Assembly (NCBI RefSeq): GCF_000739655.1
Contig: NZ_BATR01000092.1
Span: forward strand, 172,548-236,547
DNA length: 64,000 bases
Reading direction: 5' to 3'
Origin: Verrucomicrobium sp. BvORR106
GTDB lineage: Bacteria; Verrucomicrobiota; Verrucomicrobiia; Verrucomicrobiales; Verrucomicrobiaceae
Below are positions 25,296-33,889 of this stretch, piece after piece (within the stretch, counting starts at the first letter, position 1; each line of letters starts with the position of its first letter). Both the position numbers and the translations under genes were made by a program. Under the pieces are notes generated by a model. It had not been told where the DNA came from and did no database searches. It saw nothing but the letters and a program-made list of their open reading frames with translations.

Positions 25296-26810
25296 TCAAG
25301 CCACAGCAGGATCTTGGGAAGGTTCCTCCGGAGGAGCCGGGGGGAACAGGGTGGGGAAGCTCCACCATTTGCTCATGGAGCCGACCACCACGTAGAGGAA
25401 GCCGAACTGAAACATGGCCAGGAAGGGGACCGACATCCACTGGCCTTTGATCAGGGCCATGACGACCAGGAATGAGAAGTATCCGGCAAGGGCAACTTCA
25501 ATCCAGAAGGTGACGGAGCGGGCGGCCTTGTATTTGCTGCGCTTGCGTACAGGAGCGGTTTGCTGGCCGTACTTGGGGGTCCGGACGAATTCGGACTGCT
25601 GATTGAAGAGGGCCTCGAGAACGGCTTTGCCGTTGTTAATGGACATCCCGATGCCCAGTGCCAGCAGGAGGGGCAGGTACGGGAGGGCCTTGAGCCAGCC
25701 CCAAGGGCGCTGCGCACCCTGGGCAGTGAGATAGAAAAGAATGACCGAAAAGCTGGCGAAGAAGAAGACGGGAAGGTCCAGGAAGACGGCTTTCTGCCAG
25801 GAGTTCTGGAAGACGAAGTTGGCCGGGTACATCAGGATGACCACGCCAAACATGAGGAGGTAAGCAAAGTTGGCGGCCAGATGGGCGGTGGCTTCGAGTT
25901 TGACGGACAAGGGTTCCTCGCTGCGCCAGACGGTGCCAAGGATCTTCTTGCACACCTGAATGCTTCCCTTGGTCCAACGGTGCTGCTGGCTCTTGAAGCC
26001 ATCCATGTCTGGCGGAAGTTCTGCGGGGACGAGGATGTCCTTCAGATAGACGAAGCGCCAGCCGTTCATCTGGGCGCGGTAGCTGAGGTCCATATCCTCA
26101 GTAAGGGTGTCGTGCTCCCAGCCGCCAGCGTCGATGATCGTGGACTTGCGCCAGATGCCTGCGGTGCCGTTGAAATTGAGGAAGAATCCGCCGCGGCTGC
26201 GGGCGGTCTGCTCCAGCACCAGGTGACCGTCGAGCATCATGGCCTGGAGGCGGGTCAGCAGACTGTCGCGCTTGTTGATGTGCCCCCAGCGGGCCTGTAC
26301 CATGCCGACCTTCTTGTCGCTGAAGTGGTGGATCATCTTCTGCAGCAGGTCCGAGGGCGGAAGGAAGTCGGCGTCAAAAATGAGGAGGAACTCGCCCTTG
26401 GCGGAGGGCATGGCCTCCTCCAGTGCCCCTGCTTTGAAACCCGTGCGGTTGTCGCGATGGCGATACTCGACATCGAAACCACGGGCGCGGAGCCGGGCGG
26501 CACCGTCTTCGCAGACTTGGGTGGTGTCGTCTGTGGAGTCATCCAGAATCTGGATCTGCAGGAGATTCTGCGGGTAGTCGATCTGGCTGACGGCTTCCAG
26601 AAGCTGGTCCACCACGTGCATCTCATTGAACAGCGGGAGCTGGATGGTGACCTGAGGAAGGGTCTCAAAGGTGCTGGTGACTTGGGGCTCGGCCTTGCGG
26701 TGACGCCAGTACAGCCAGAGAATCCGCAAGCGATGGGCTCCGAACACGCTCAATCCCAGGAACACGGCCACATAGCACACGAGCCAGAGGGTCACATTCC
26801 AATCGGTCAT
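25296..26810 (-). CDS. Cellulose-synthase-like family 2 glycosyltransferase
   Basis: 504 residues. One N-terminal membrane helix (about 6-28) is followed by a processive GT2 domain with the full D,D,D,QxxRW signature: LDDSTDDT, FDADF, TEDMD and QHRWTKG, then four or five membrane helices. TIQLPLFNEMHVVDQLLEAV, NRTGFKAGALE and GTAGIWRKSTI place it near the CslA/BcsA-like synthases that make beta-glycans such as glucomannan. There is no PilZ domain and no bcs partner gene nearby. The product is probably an exopolysaccharide or glycolipid; which one cannot be told. Confidence 0.85.
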   Translation of the reverse strand: MTDWNVTLWLVCYVAVFLGLSVFGAHRLRILWLYWRHRKAEPQVTSTFETLPQVTIQLPLFNEMHVVDQLLEAVSQIDYPQNLLQIQILDDSTDDTTQVCEDGAARLRARGFDVEYRHRDNRTGFKAGALEEAMPSAKGEFLLIFDADFLPPSDLLQKMIHHFSDKKVGMVQARWGHINKRDSLLTRLQAMMLDGHLVLEQTARSRGGFFLNFNGTAGIWRKSTIIDAGGWEHDTLTEDMDLSYRAQMNGWRFVYLKDILVPAELPPDMDGFKSQQHRWTKGSIQVCKKILGTVWRSEEPLSVKLEATAHLAANFAYLLMFGVVILMYPANFVFQNSWQKAVFLDLPVFFFASFSVILFYLTAQGAQRPWGWLKALPYLPLLLALGIGMSINNGKAVLEALFNQQSEFVRTPKYGQQTAPVRKRSKYKAARSVTFWIEVALAGYFSFLVVMALIKGQWMSVPFLAMFQFGFLYVVVGSMSKWWSFPTLFPPAPPEEPSQDPAVA

Positions 26811-27104
26811 AAAGAGATTTAATCGTTGAGGCAGAGCACGAAAAACGGAAACGGAAGGATGTTAAGGGCTGAGGCGTCGTCAAGTGGCATTTCCGACGCA
26901 ACATAAGCCCACGGGGGGATTCCCTCTCCCTCCAGCAGGAAACGTGCGCAGAGTAGCCGAGTTCTCGATTTTGGCCAAGACTTCGACAACACTTCGAGGT
27001 GATCCGTGTCGAATCCCGCTATGCTCTCCACCGGCTGTCCGCCATCCCCTGCCTGCCATGCAGAAAAATTGGCAATCCTGAAAAGTCCGCCTAGGATGCG
27101 CGGC

Positions 27105-28019
27105 ATGAGAACATGGTTTGAAGGCAACGTCAGTCAGCGCCTCGTCGGTGGTCTGCTGATGGCGTCCGTGGCGCTTGGTGGAATGGCACAGGCCCAGGAG
27201 AAGGAAAAGGCCAAGACGGGCAAGGGCAAGGAGGAGGCTCCTGCCAAACCAGCCAAAACCAAGGCCGTCGTCCCCGAGGACTTGGTGGGCAATGAGCACA
27301 TTCGGGAAGAGTTCGGCGTCAATGATTTCACCACGCCCTCGATCCGGAAGATTTTTGACCAGCTGGATGCCTTGGGCACGCTGCCCTATGACCAACTCAA
27401 GCGCCCGATCAGTGACAAAGCTCCCTCTGACCGCGTGCTCATCGCCCTCGGTCTGGGAGTGTTGATCGGGGACGGCTTTCTCGTGGTGCAGTGCGAGAAG
27501 ATCGAGGAGATGGACAACGTGGGCCGGGCGCTGCTGAAGTACGCCAAGGCACTGGGTGCTGGCATGCGGATCAACAAGCACAGCCAGAGCCTGCTGGAAA
27601 ACAGCATCAAGGGTGACTGGGACACGCTGCGAAAGGAACTGGCGTCCACGCAAGCGGATGTGGAGGCAGAAATGGTGCTCCTCCGCGATGCCGATGTGGC
27701 GCACCTCATCTCTCTTGGTGGGTGGCTCCGGGCCTTTGAAATCAGCACCCAGGCGGTGGCGTCCAATTACAGCGAGGAAAAGAGCCGCAATCTGGGCCGG
27801 GCGGACATCGTGGAGTATTTCCTGGCCAGCCTGGAGTCTCTGCACCCCACGGTGCAGGAGCAACCCTACATCAAAGACCTGCACGACGGCCTGGCGGCGA
27901 TGCTGCCACTGCTGGATGTGCCGGAAGGAAAGGCCTTCACGCTCCCTGAGGTGAAGGATCTGCAGGAGAAAGCCAAGCTGCTCTCCCTCGTGGTGCAGGA
28001 GCATCTGCCCAAAAAGTAG
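27105..28019 (+). CDS. Secreted protein of unknown function
   Basis: About 304 residues with a signal peptide (MRTWFEGNVSQRLVGGLLMASVALGGMAQAQ), a Lys-rich linker (residues 32-55), and an all-helical mature domain without cysteines except one in VVQCEKIEEM. I do not recognise the family. ATG 27105 has AGGA about eight bases upstream; longer frames to 27006 give no plausible leader. The next gene, encoding a CYTH protein, begins 10 bases after the stop, so they are probably co-transcribed. Confidence 0.7.
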   Translation: MRTWFEGNVSQRLVGGLLMASVALGGMAQAQEKEKAKTGKGKEEAPAKPAKTKAVVPEDLVGNEHIREEFGVNDFTTPSIRKIFDQLDALGTLPYDQLKRPISDKAPSDRVLIALGLGVLIGDGFLVVQCEKIEEMDNVGRALLKYAKALGAGMRINKHSQSLLENSIKGDWDTLRKELASTQADVEAEMVLLRDADVAHLISLGGWLRAFEISTQAVASNYSEEKSRNLGRADIVEYFLASLESLHPTVQEQPYIKDLHDGLAAMLPLLDVPEGKAFTLPEVKDLQEKAKLLSLVVQEHLPKK

Positions 28020-28029
28020 GGTCACGACC

Positions 28030-28551
28030 ATGGGAGTCGAGATCGAACGAAAGTTCCTCATTTGCTCCAATCTCTGGCGGTCTGGGCCCCCTGGGGTGGC
28101 CTACCGTCAGGGGTATCTCTGTCGTGACAAGGAGCGCACGGTGAGAGTCCGCCTGGCGGGCTCTCAAGCCTATGTGACCATCAAGGGGGCCCGCTCAGGC
28201 CTGTCCCGGGCGGAGTTTGAGTATGCCATCCCGCCGGCAGATGCAGAACTGATGCTGCAGATGTGCCTCCCGCCCCTCATTGAAAAGACCCGCTACCTCC
28301 GGGCTCATGGAGGGTTTGTATGGGAGATCGACGAGTTTCATGGGGAGAATGCCGGACTGGTAGTGGCCGAGATCGAGCTGCCCTCTGAGGAGACTCCCTT
28401 CGACAAGCCCTCCTGGGCGGGGACGGAGGTCTCTCATGATCCCAGGTACTTTAACTCACGCTTGGCGGAGCATCCCTATTCCGAGTGGGGTGGGAGCCGG
28501 GCGCGTGATCTGGAGTTCGATGTGCGGTCGAATCCCGAGCTGCCCCCGTGA
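28030..28551 (+). CDS. CYTH domain protein (triphosphate tunnel metalloenzyme)
   Basis: 173 residues beginning MGVEIERKFLI, the ExExK signature at residues 4-8 of the CYTH/TTM superfamily. The barrel strands follow in the usual order: YLCRDKERTVRVRLAG, AYVTIKG, EFEYAIP, IEKTRYLRAHGGFVWEIDEFHGENAGLVVAEIELPSE. Bacterial members hydrolyse inorganic triphosphate or act as class IV adenylate cyclases; a short stand-alone form like this most often is a triphosphatase. It shares GTGA with the next gene. Confidence 0.88.
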   Translation: MGVEIERKFLICSNLWRSGPPGVAYRQGYLCRDKERTVRVRLAGSQAYVTIKGARSGLSRAEFEYAIPPADAELMLQMCLPPLIEKTRYLRAHGGFVWEIDEFHGENAGLVVAEIELPSEETPFDKPSWAGTEVSHDPRYFNSRLAEHPYSEWGGSRARDLEFDVRSNPELPP

Positions 28552-28934
28552 GTGATCTGACGCGTCAGGACGAGCGGATTGTCCGCAATGCCCAGCGGGC
28601 GGGGTTGCGCATGAGCCGGCGAGAGGGGCATGCGCCGACCAAGGAAGAGCTCTTGAAGCTGAAGGTGCAGGTGGCTTCGGCCTGGTCACGGTGGGTCTCG
28701 GCGATCCTGGCTATGGGCTCTGCGGGTGGCAGTTGGTACACCTTCTCTCTGAAGATGGACGGCTGGGGCTTTGTGCTGGCAGTGCTGGCGTTGCTCTTCT
28801 TCTGCTTCGCCATCTTTGGCATCCGTCGGACGCTCTCAAAAGTTCTCGACGGGCTGGACGTCGCCCACAGCGCTGAGCTGTTTGGCTTGATCATGGAGGG
28901 GATCTTCTCCGCGGTCGGATCGCTCTTTGATTGA
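28548..28934 (+). CDS. Small membrane protein
   Basis: 128 residues from a GTG start overlapping the CYTH stop by four bases. A basic N-terminus (about 1-40) is followed by two hydrophobic segments (about 47-62 and 75-93) and an amphipathic C-terminus. No family is recognised. The overlap suggests coupled translation with the CYTH protein. Confidence 0.6.
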   Translation: MSDLTRQDERIVRNAQRAGLRMSRREGHAPTKEELLKLKVQVASAWSRWVSAILAMGSAGGSWYTFSLKMDGWGFVLAVLALLFFCFAIFGIRRTLSKVLDGLDVAHSAELFGLIMEGIFSAVGSLFD

Positions 28935-28944
28935 TCGGAAACCC

Positions 28945-28974
28945 GGAGACGGGTCGTTGGGAACGCCCGTCTCC
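28945..28974. terminator. Strong hairpin between convergent genes
   Basis: GGAGACGGG-T-CGTT, loop GGG, AACG-CCCGTCTCC: a 13-bp stem with one bulged T. It lies in the 53-base gap between the small membrane protein (plus) and terC (minus). There is no T tract on either side, so it is a bidirectional terminator or mRNA-end stabiliser rather than a classical intrinsic terminator. Confidence 0.6.
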
Positions 28975-28987
28975 AGGGAGAGGCAGC

Positions 28988-29791
28988 TTAAGCCGCCTTG
29001 GTGGGAATCTCGGGATGCTTGACCGAGTGGCCTTTCTTGCGGGAAGCACGGATATTGAGCAACTCCACCATGATCGAGAAGGCCATGGCGAAGTAGATGT
29101 AGTTCTTCAGGTGCAGGTCGTGGGCCTTGTCAGGGGCGAGGCCTTCGATCATGAGCATCACGCCGATCAAGATGAGGAAACTGAGGGCCAGCATCTTGAT
29201 GGTGGGGTGGCGGTTGATGAAGTTACTCACGGCACCGGCGAAGATCATCATGAAGCCCACGGCGATCATCACAGCGATGACCATGACCATGATGGACTTG
29301 GCCATGCCGACGGCGGTGATCACGGAATCGAGGGAGAACACGATGTCCAGCATGGCGATCTGGAAGAGGATCATGCCGAACGCAGCACCCTTGGAGGCCT
29401 TTTTGTCGACATCGCCTTCGGGGTCGCCTTCGATCTTGGCGTGAATCTCATGGGTGCTCTTGAAGAGGAGGAACAATCCGCCGCCAATGAGGATAAGGTC
29501 CTTGCCGGAGATGCCATGGCCATAAACGTTGAAGAGCTCGTCCTTGAGCGACATGACCCAAGTGATTGAGAACAGCAGGAGGATGCGCGTGATCATCGCC
29601 AGAGCGAGACCAAGGAACCGGGCCCGGGGCTGTTGGGCCGCCGGCAGCTTGTCCACGAGGATGCTGATGAAAACAATGTTGTCGATGCCGAGCACGATCT
29701 CCAGAACGGTGAGCGTCAGCAGGGCGATCCATGCCTCGGGTTGTGAGACCCAGGAGAAGTCGAAGAGGGGAAGGGCAGCCAAGAGTTCCAT
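28988..29791 (-). CDS. TerC family integral membrane protein
   Basis: 267 residues with seven or so membrane helices and the TerC hallmarks: LLTLTVLEIVLGIDNIVFISIL near the N-terminus and IAMLDIVFSLDSVITAVGM in the second half, both with the buried acidic residues (EIVLGIDN, SLDS). TerC proteins are linked to tellurite resistance and, in characterised cases, to manganese export that loads exported metalloenzymes. Start 29791 (MELLAAL) is preferred to 29833. The gene is divergent from recD2. Confidence 0.9.
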   Translation of the reverse strand: MELLAALPLFDFSWVSQPEAWIALLTLTVLEIVLGIDNIVFISILVDKLPAAQQPRARFLGLALAMITRILLLFSITWVMSLKDELFNVYGHGISGKDLILIGGGLFLLFKSTHEIHAKIEGDPEGDVDKKASKGAAFGMILFQIAMLDIVFSLDSVITAVGMAKSIMVMVIAVMIAVGFMMIFAGAVSNFINRHPTIKMLALSFLILIGVMLMIEGLAPDKAHDLHLKNYIYFAMAFSIMVELLNIRASRKKGHSVKHPEIPTKAA

Positions 29792-29946
29792 GGGCGCGAG
29801 AGTAGGGAGGATGATTGAGACTGCAAACGACAAACTTAAAACTTACCCGGAGAAATCCGTCAGGAATTGGAAGTGGGGGCAGATGTTGTGCCGGGGGAGG
29901 TGAAGTTTCTCTGGAATCTGGAAATGGGATGCGGGAAGGTCGGAGC

Positions 29947-32139
29947 ATGCCACCCTCCATTTCCCACCCGCAGCATGCCCGGCTTCGCGGGTTGGTGGAG
30001 AGGGTGACATTTCACACAGAGGAGACGGGGTACTGTGTGCTCAAGGTGCGGCCGGACCGCAGCAGTGAAGTGGTGGCTGTGCTGGGGAAGACGCCCCGAG
30101 TGGTGGCGGGTGAGCGAATCGAGGCCACCGGTGAATGGGTACAGAATGCGGAGTATGGCAGGCAGTTCAAGGCGGCCAGCATGCGGCTCTCGCGGCCCGA
30201 CACCTCGGATGGTCTCGTGCGGTATCTGGGCAGCGGCCTGATCGATGGGATCGGGCCCAAGTATGCCCAGCGAGTGGTGGAAAAGTTTGGCGATGAAGTC
30301 TTCGACATCATTGAGAATTACTCTGCCCGGCTGGAGGAAGTGGAGGGGATCGGCAAAAAACGACGGCAGGAGATTCGAGATTCCTGGATGAAGCAGAAGT
30401 CCATCCACGACATCATGGTGTTCTTGCATGAGCGGGGCATCAGCACGGCCCGGGCCTTGCGCATCCACAAGACCTATGGGGAGGAGGCGGTGGAGGTGCT
30501 GCGACAAAATCCCTACCGGCTGGCCATGGACATCCACGGGGTGGGGTTCAAGACGGCCGACGAGATCGCCGGGCAAATGGGGATTGCTCCCGAGGCACCG
30601 CAGAGGCTGCGGGCGGGGCTGATGTATGCGCTGGAAAAGGCGTCTGAGGCGGGGCACACATGTCTGCCAGAAGCGGTGCTGAAGCAGCAGGCGGGCGAAA
30701 TTCTGGGGGTGGATCCGGTGCTGGTGGAGTCGGTGTTGAGCGAGATGCTCCGGGAGCCGGCCCTCGTGTCTGAGAAGGCGGAGGACGGTCTGCGCATCTT
30801 TCTCTCGCCCCTGTATCGCGCGGAGCAATCCATCGCAAAACGGATGCTGGAGCTGGCATCGCGGCCGGCAGGGTTCCCGGAAATAGAGATGGAGAAGGCC
30901 CTGGAATGGGCGCAGGAAAAAACAGGGCGGCAGCTCGCGCCGAGCCAGCGCCAGGCGGTGGAGCGGGCGCTCCAGGAGCGGGTGCTGATCCTCACAGGCG
31001 GACCGGGGGTGGGCAAGACGACGATCGTCAACACAGTGCTGACCGTTCTAGGAGCCAAAAAGGTGCAGATGGTGCTGGGTGCGCCCACGGGCCGGGCGGC
31101 CCAGCGGCTGGCAGAGAGCACCCGCCGCGAGGCGCGGACCGTGCACCGGCTGCTGGAGTTTCAAGGAGATGGAGTCTGGGGGCGCAATGCGCTCAAGCCC
31201 TTGGACGGCGACTACTTTGTTGTGGATGAATGCTCCATGATGGATGCGCCACTCATGGCGCAATATCTGGCGGCGCTGCCCAAAGAGGCGCACCTGCTGT
31301 TGGTGGGAGATGCAGATCAACTCCCCTCCGTGGGCCCGGGCGCGGTGCTCCATGACCTGCTCGTCAGCGGAGCCATCCCCAGCGTCCGGCTGACGGAGAT
31401 CTTCCGGCAGGCGGCGGAGAGCCGGATTATCACGGCCGCCCATGCCATCAACCAGGGCAACATGCCGGATCTGAAGCCGGCGGCGGATGGTGATTTCTTC
31501 TTCCTCGAACGGGGAGAGGGGCAGGAAATCCAGGACACGATCGTCTCCCTGGTCAGGGACCGTCTGCCTGCGCGCTATGGCTTTGATCCGGTGCGGGACA
31601 TTCAGGTGCTCTGCCCCATGAACCGGAATCTGCTGGGCACCCGGGTGATGAACGGAGTGCTACAGAAGGCTCTGAACCCTGGCAGTCAGATGGGGTTCGA
31701 GGTAGAGCGTTTCGGTCAGATCTACCGGGCGGGGGACAAGGTCATTCAGATTCGGAACAACTATGACAAGGAGGTGTTCAACGGTGACATCGGTCGGATC
31801 GCCAGCATCGAAAGTGAGCCGGTGAAAATCACGGTGCAATTCGACGGCGGGCGGAACGTCGCCTACGAGCCAGGTGAGCTGGACGAGTTGCAACTGGCGT
31901 ATGCCATCACCATCCACAAAAGCCAGGGCAGTGAGTTTTCCTGTGTGGTCATCCCTTTTGCGATGGCCCACTTCGTCATGCTGGAGCGCAGCCTGATCTA
32001 CACGGCGGTGACGCGGGGCAAGAAGCTGGTCGTTGTGGTGGGGGAGTCCAAGGCGTTGGGCATGGCGGCCCGCCAGGCAGGGGCGCGGGAACGGTGGACG
32101 GGGCTGGTGGCGCGGCTGGCTGGGGTTGGTCCCGCGTGA
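29947..32139 (+). CDS. recD2: RecD2-type SF1B DNA helicase
   Basis: About 730 residues. The N-terminal domain starts RLRGLVERVTFHTEETGYCVLKV (OB-like, typical of RecD2), then helix-hairpin-helix segments (VEGIGKKRRQEI, HGVGFKTADEIAGQMG), then the SF1 motor: GGPGVGKTTIV (Walker A), APTGRAAQRLAEST, DECSMMD (Walker B), LVGDADQLPSVGPG, LTEIFRQA, and ending AYAITIHKSQGSEF and VYTAVTRGKK-like motif VI. It unwinds DNA 5' to 3' in repair or replication without RecBC. Start 29947 was chosen because the upstream 44 codons look non-coding and a GGAAGG sequence lies upstream. Confidence 0.93.
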   Translation: MPPSISHPQHARLRGLVERVTFHTEETGYCVLKVRPDRSSEVVAVLGKTPRVVAGERIEATGEWVQNAEYGRQFKAASMRLSRPDTSDGLVRYLGSGLIDGIGPKYAQRVVEKFGDEVFDIIENYSARLEEVEGIGKKRRQEIRDSWMKQKSIHDIMVFLHERGISTARALRIHKTYGEEAVEVLRQNPYRLAMDIHGVGFKTADEIAGQMGIAPEAPQRLRAGLMYALEKASEAGHTCLPEAVLKQQAGEILGVDPVLVESVLSEMLREPALVSEKAEDGLRIFLSPLYRAEQSIAKRMLELASRPAGFPEIEMEKALEWAQEKTGRQLAPSQRQAVERALQERVLILTGGPGVGKTTIVNTVLTVLGAKKVQMVLGAPTGRAAQRLAESTRREARTVHRLLEFQGDGVWGRNALKPLDGDYFVVDECSMMDAPLMAQYLAALPKEAHLLLVGDADQLPSVGPGAVLHDLLVSGAIPSVRLTEIFRQAAESRIITAAHAINQGNMPDLKPAADGDFFFLERGEGQEIQDTIVSLVRDRLPARYGFDPVRDIQVLCPMNRNLLGTRVMNGVLQKALNPGSQMGFEVERFGQIYRAGDKVIQIRNNYDKEVFNGDIGRIASIESEPVKITVQFDGGRNVAYEPGELDELQLAYAITIHKSQGSEFSCVVIPFAMAHFVMLERSLIYTAVTRGKKLVVVVGESKALGMAARQAGARERWTGLVARLAGVGPA

Positions 32140-32165
32140 CAAAGTTTCCCTTGCGGAATTCGGGT

Positions 32166-32182
32166 GTAAAACGTAGTTTTAC
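32166..32182. promoter_or_regulatory. Palindromic operator candidate of the toxin-antitoxin pair
   Basis: GTAAAAC-GTA-GTTTTAC, perfect 7-base arms with a 3-base centre, ends four bases before the antitoxin start codon. AbrB-type antitoxins normally repress their own operon by binding such palindromes. This site overlaps the likely ribosome-binding and promoter region. Confidence 0.7.
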
Positions 32183-32185
32183 GGC

Positions 32186-32413
32186 ATGGTCAAGACGATT
32201 ACCAAAATCGGAAATTCACAGGGTCTCATTTTCGATGCCGCCTTGATGGATATGGCTCACTTTCAAGTAGGGGATAAGGTGAACGTGGAAGTGCATGAAG
32301 GAGGGACAGTCACACTCACGCCTCTGCGAAAATCCGTCAGTACCGAAGACGCTGCGGCAGCTGCAAAGCGGATCATTTCACGGAACTCCGAAGTGTTCAG
32401 ACGGCTGTCATGA
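32186..32413 (+). CDS. AbrB/MazE-type antitoxin
   Basis: 75 residues. The N-terminal half is a swapped-hairpin AbrB DNA-binding domain (MVKTITKIGNSQGLIF, then FQVGDKVNVEVHEGGTVTLTPL). The C-terminal half is a helical tail (STEDAAAAAKRIISRNSEVFRRLS) that should wrap and neutralise the toxin. It overlaps the Doc gene by ATGA, so antitoxin and toxin are made in a coupled fashion. Confidence 0.9.
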   Translation: MVKTITKIGNSQGLIFDAALMDMAHFQVGDKVNVEVHEGGTVTLTPLRKSVSTEDAAAAAKRIISRNSEVFRRLS

Positions 32414-32817
32414 GTGCGTGGATCTTTCTGACCGCTGAGGCGGTAAAGGCCATCCATCATGAAGTTCTGGCGGCTCATGGCGGGTCTGCTGGTCTTCGAG
32501 ATGAAGCCTTGTTGGAATCCGCAGTGGCGGCACCGCAGGCGTCGATGATGGGGCAACCCATGTTTACCGATGCGGTGGAAATCGCCGCCGCTTATCTGTA
32601 CTATCTGTGCTGCAATCATGCCTTCGTTGATGGCAACAAGCGGGTGGCGCTGGCTTCTTGTTTGGTGTTCCTCGAACAGAACGGATTGCTTCCAGACGAT
32701 GCCATCACCACCCATGCAATCGATGCATGGGAAACCCTTGTGCTTGACGTGGCGTCTGGGAGCTTGAGCCGTGAAGACACCACAAAACGTCTTCAAGGAT
32801 TGCTGGTACAAGAATAG
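32410..32817 (+). CDS. doc: Doc (death-on-curing) family toxin
   Basis: 135 residues of Fic/Doc fold. The catalytic loop HAFVDGNKR (residues 70-78) has the invariant His, Asn and Arg. Doc phosphorylates elongation factor Tu and halts translation; the AbrB-type antitoxin encoded directly upstream should hold it in check. N-terminal LTAEAVKAIHHEVLAAHGGSAGLRDEALLESAV is also typical of Doc. Length and motif are intact, so the toxin is probably functional. Confidence 0.92.
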   Translation: MSAWIFLTAEAVKAIHHEVLAAHGGSAGLRDEALLESAVAAPQASMMGQPMFTDAVEIAAAYLYYLCCNHAFVDGNKRVALASCLVFLEQNGLLPDDAITTHAIDAWETLVLDVASGSLSREDTTKRLQGLLVQE

Positions 32818-32831
32818 TCCCTGAGCGCTGT

Positions 32832-33155
32832 CTACGCCCCGATGGCCAGCCAGCTCAGTTCTACGGCGTAGACCCGGGTGTCATCCCAGGTGTGCAGGTT
32901 CACGAAAAAGCCGGACGGCGTGATCTCGCTGACTTTCAAGCTGAGCCGGCCGCTGTAGGCGTGGTCCATATCGAACCCAGTGAGGCTGGCGTGGACGACC
33001 GGGGGATTGGCAAAGGACTCTGCAAAGGGGACCTCGACGGTGAAGACCCGGGCGGTGCCGGGATCCGGCACCTCGGCGAGATTCCAGCCCTCGCTCAATA
33101 CTCCCAGGCCGAGGGTTGCGGAGAAGGTTTTCCAGGGCTGGACAAGTGTTTCCAT
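32832..33155 (-). CDS. H-type lectin domain protein
   Basis: 107 residues forming a single H-type lectin domain: VPFAESFANPPVVHASLTGFDMD, RLSLKVSEITPSGFFVNLHTWDDTRVYAVELSWLAIG. The TGFD, GFFV, TWDDT and WLAIG motifs are those of PF09458 (snail agglutinin, discoidin C-terminal domain), which binds GalNAc-type sugars as a trimer. There is no signal peptide and no partner domain. It lies just downstream of the toxin-antitoxin pair, convergent with it. Its biological role is unknown. Confidence 0.75.
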   Translation of the reverse strand: METLVQPWKTFSATLGLGVLSEGWNLAEVPDPGTARVFTVEVPFAESFANPPVVHASLTGFDMDHAYSGRLSLKVSEITPSGFFVNLHTWDDTRVYAVELSWLAIGA

Positions 33156-33295
33156 GAAGCGGGATCGATAGGGTGGGGGCTGAGACGGGAGAGAGCGAAA
33201 AGGCTCTGTGGCTACATGGAATAAGCAGGATGCGGACCTGCGCGTCAGAAGATTGCAGATTGTTTGGCGGCAGCGAGGTCACTGCCCGGGGCCCG

Positions 33296-33345
33296 ATAAA
33301 GTGTCTGTCCCTTTATGGCATCCAATAAAGTGTCTGTCCCTTTAT
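33296..33345. repeat. Two direct copies of a 21-base imperfect palindrome
   Basis: ATAAAG-TGTCTGTCC-CTTTAT occurs at 33296-33316 and again at 33325-33345, period 29. Each copy has 6-base inverted ends. They lie in the 269 bases between the lectin and rhodanese genes, where nothing else is seen. The motif looks like a dispersed genome repeat rather than part of either gene. Confidence 0.7.
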
Positions 33346-33424
33346 GACGTCGCCCCGGACGTCCTTTCGTCTCGGTTCGGATCAGGCCGGGGGTGTAGTC
33401 GCGGACCTGCAGGTCGCCCAATCG

Positions 33425-33835
33425 CTACTTTTGAAGCGGCTTGCCGGCCTCTTCCCACCCCATGATGCCATCATTGAGGTGATAGATGGACTGGAACCCC
33501 AGCTTTTCGAAGAACCTCATTGAGGCCTTGCTGCGACCGCCTGCCTGGCAGTGGACGAGATACGATTTGCTCTTGTCCAAAGCGCCGAGCTGCTTTTCGA
33601 AATCGGGCTGCTTAAAATCGATGTTCTTCGCACCTGCGATGTGCCCTTCGTCGAACTCGTCTTTGGTCCGCACGTCGATGACGGTGACCTTGCCCTCCTT
33701 GATGAGTTTCTCTGCGACAGCCGGGCTGACATCTGAGGTCGGCGGCAGGGCGGGCGACTTGGGATCGGCACTCCAGCCGAGGGCAGTCAGAACGAGCGTG
33801 GAGAGCAGGAAGACAAGAAGGGGGCGGGCAGACAT
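33425..33835 (-). CDS. Periplasmic rhodanese-domain protein
   Basis: About 136 residues. A signal peptide (MSARPLLVFLLSTLVLTALGWSA) is followed by one rhodanese domain: VTVIDVRTKDEFDEGHIAGAKNID, active-site loop VHCQAGGRS with the catalytic Cys, and a C-terminus ending GIMGWEEAGKPL. It can carry sulfane sulfur in transfer reactions in the periplasm; the partner is unknown. Start 33835 was chosen for the signal peptide; the longer TTG frame (33868) is unlikely. Confidence 0.88.
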   Translation of the reverse strand: MSARPLLVFLLSTLVLTALGWSADPKSPALPPTSDVSPAVAEKLIKEGKVTVIDVRTKDEFDEGHIAGAKNIDFKQPDFEKQLGALDKSKSYLVHCQAGGRSKASMRFFEKLGFQSIYHLNDGIMGWEEAGKPLQK

Positions 33836-33889
33836 GTCCCACCTTACGGCAGGATGGCCAGCCCGCAATCCCAGGACGGTGGGGGCCGC

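Noticed and set aside
25560..26822. 420-codon plus-strand frame
   Set aside because: Antisense of the cellulose-synthase-like gene, without motifs.
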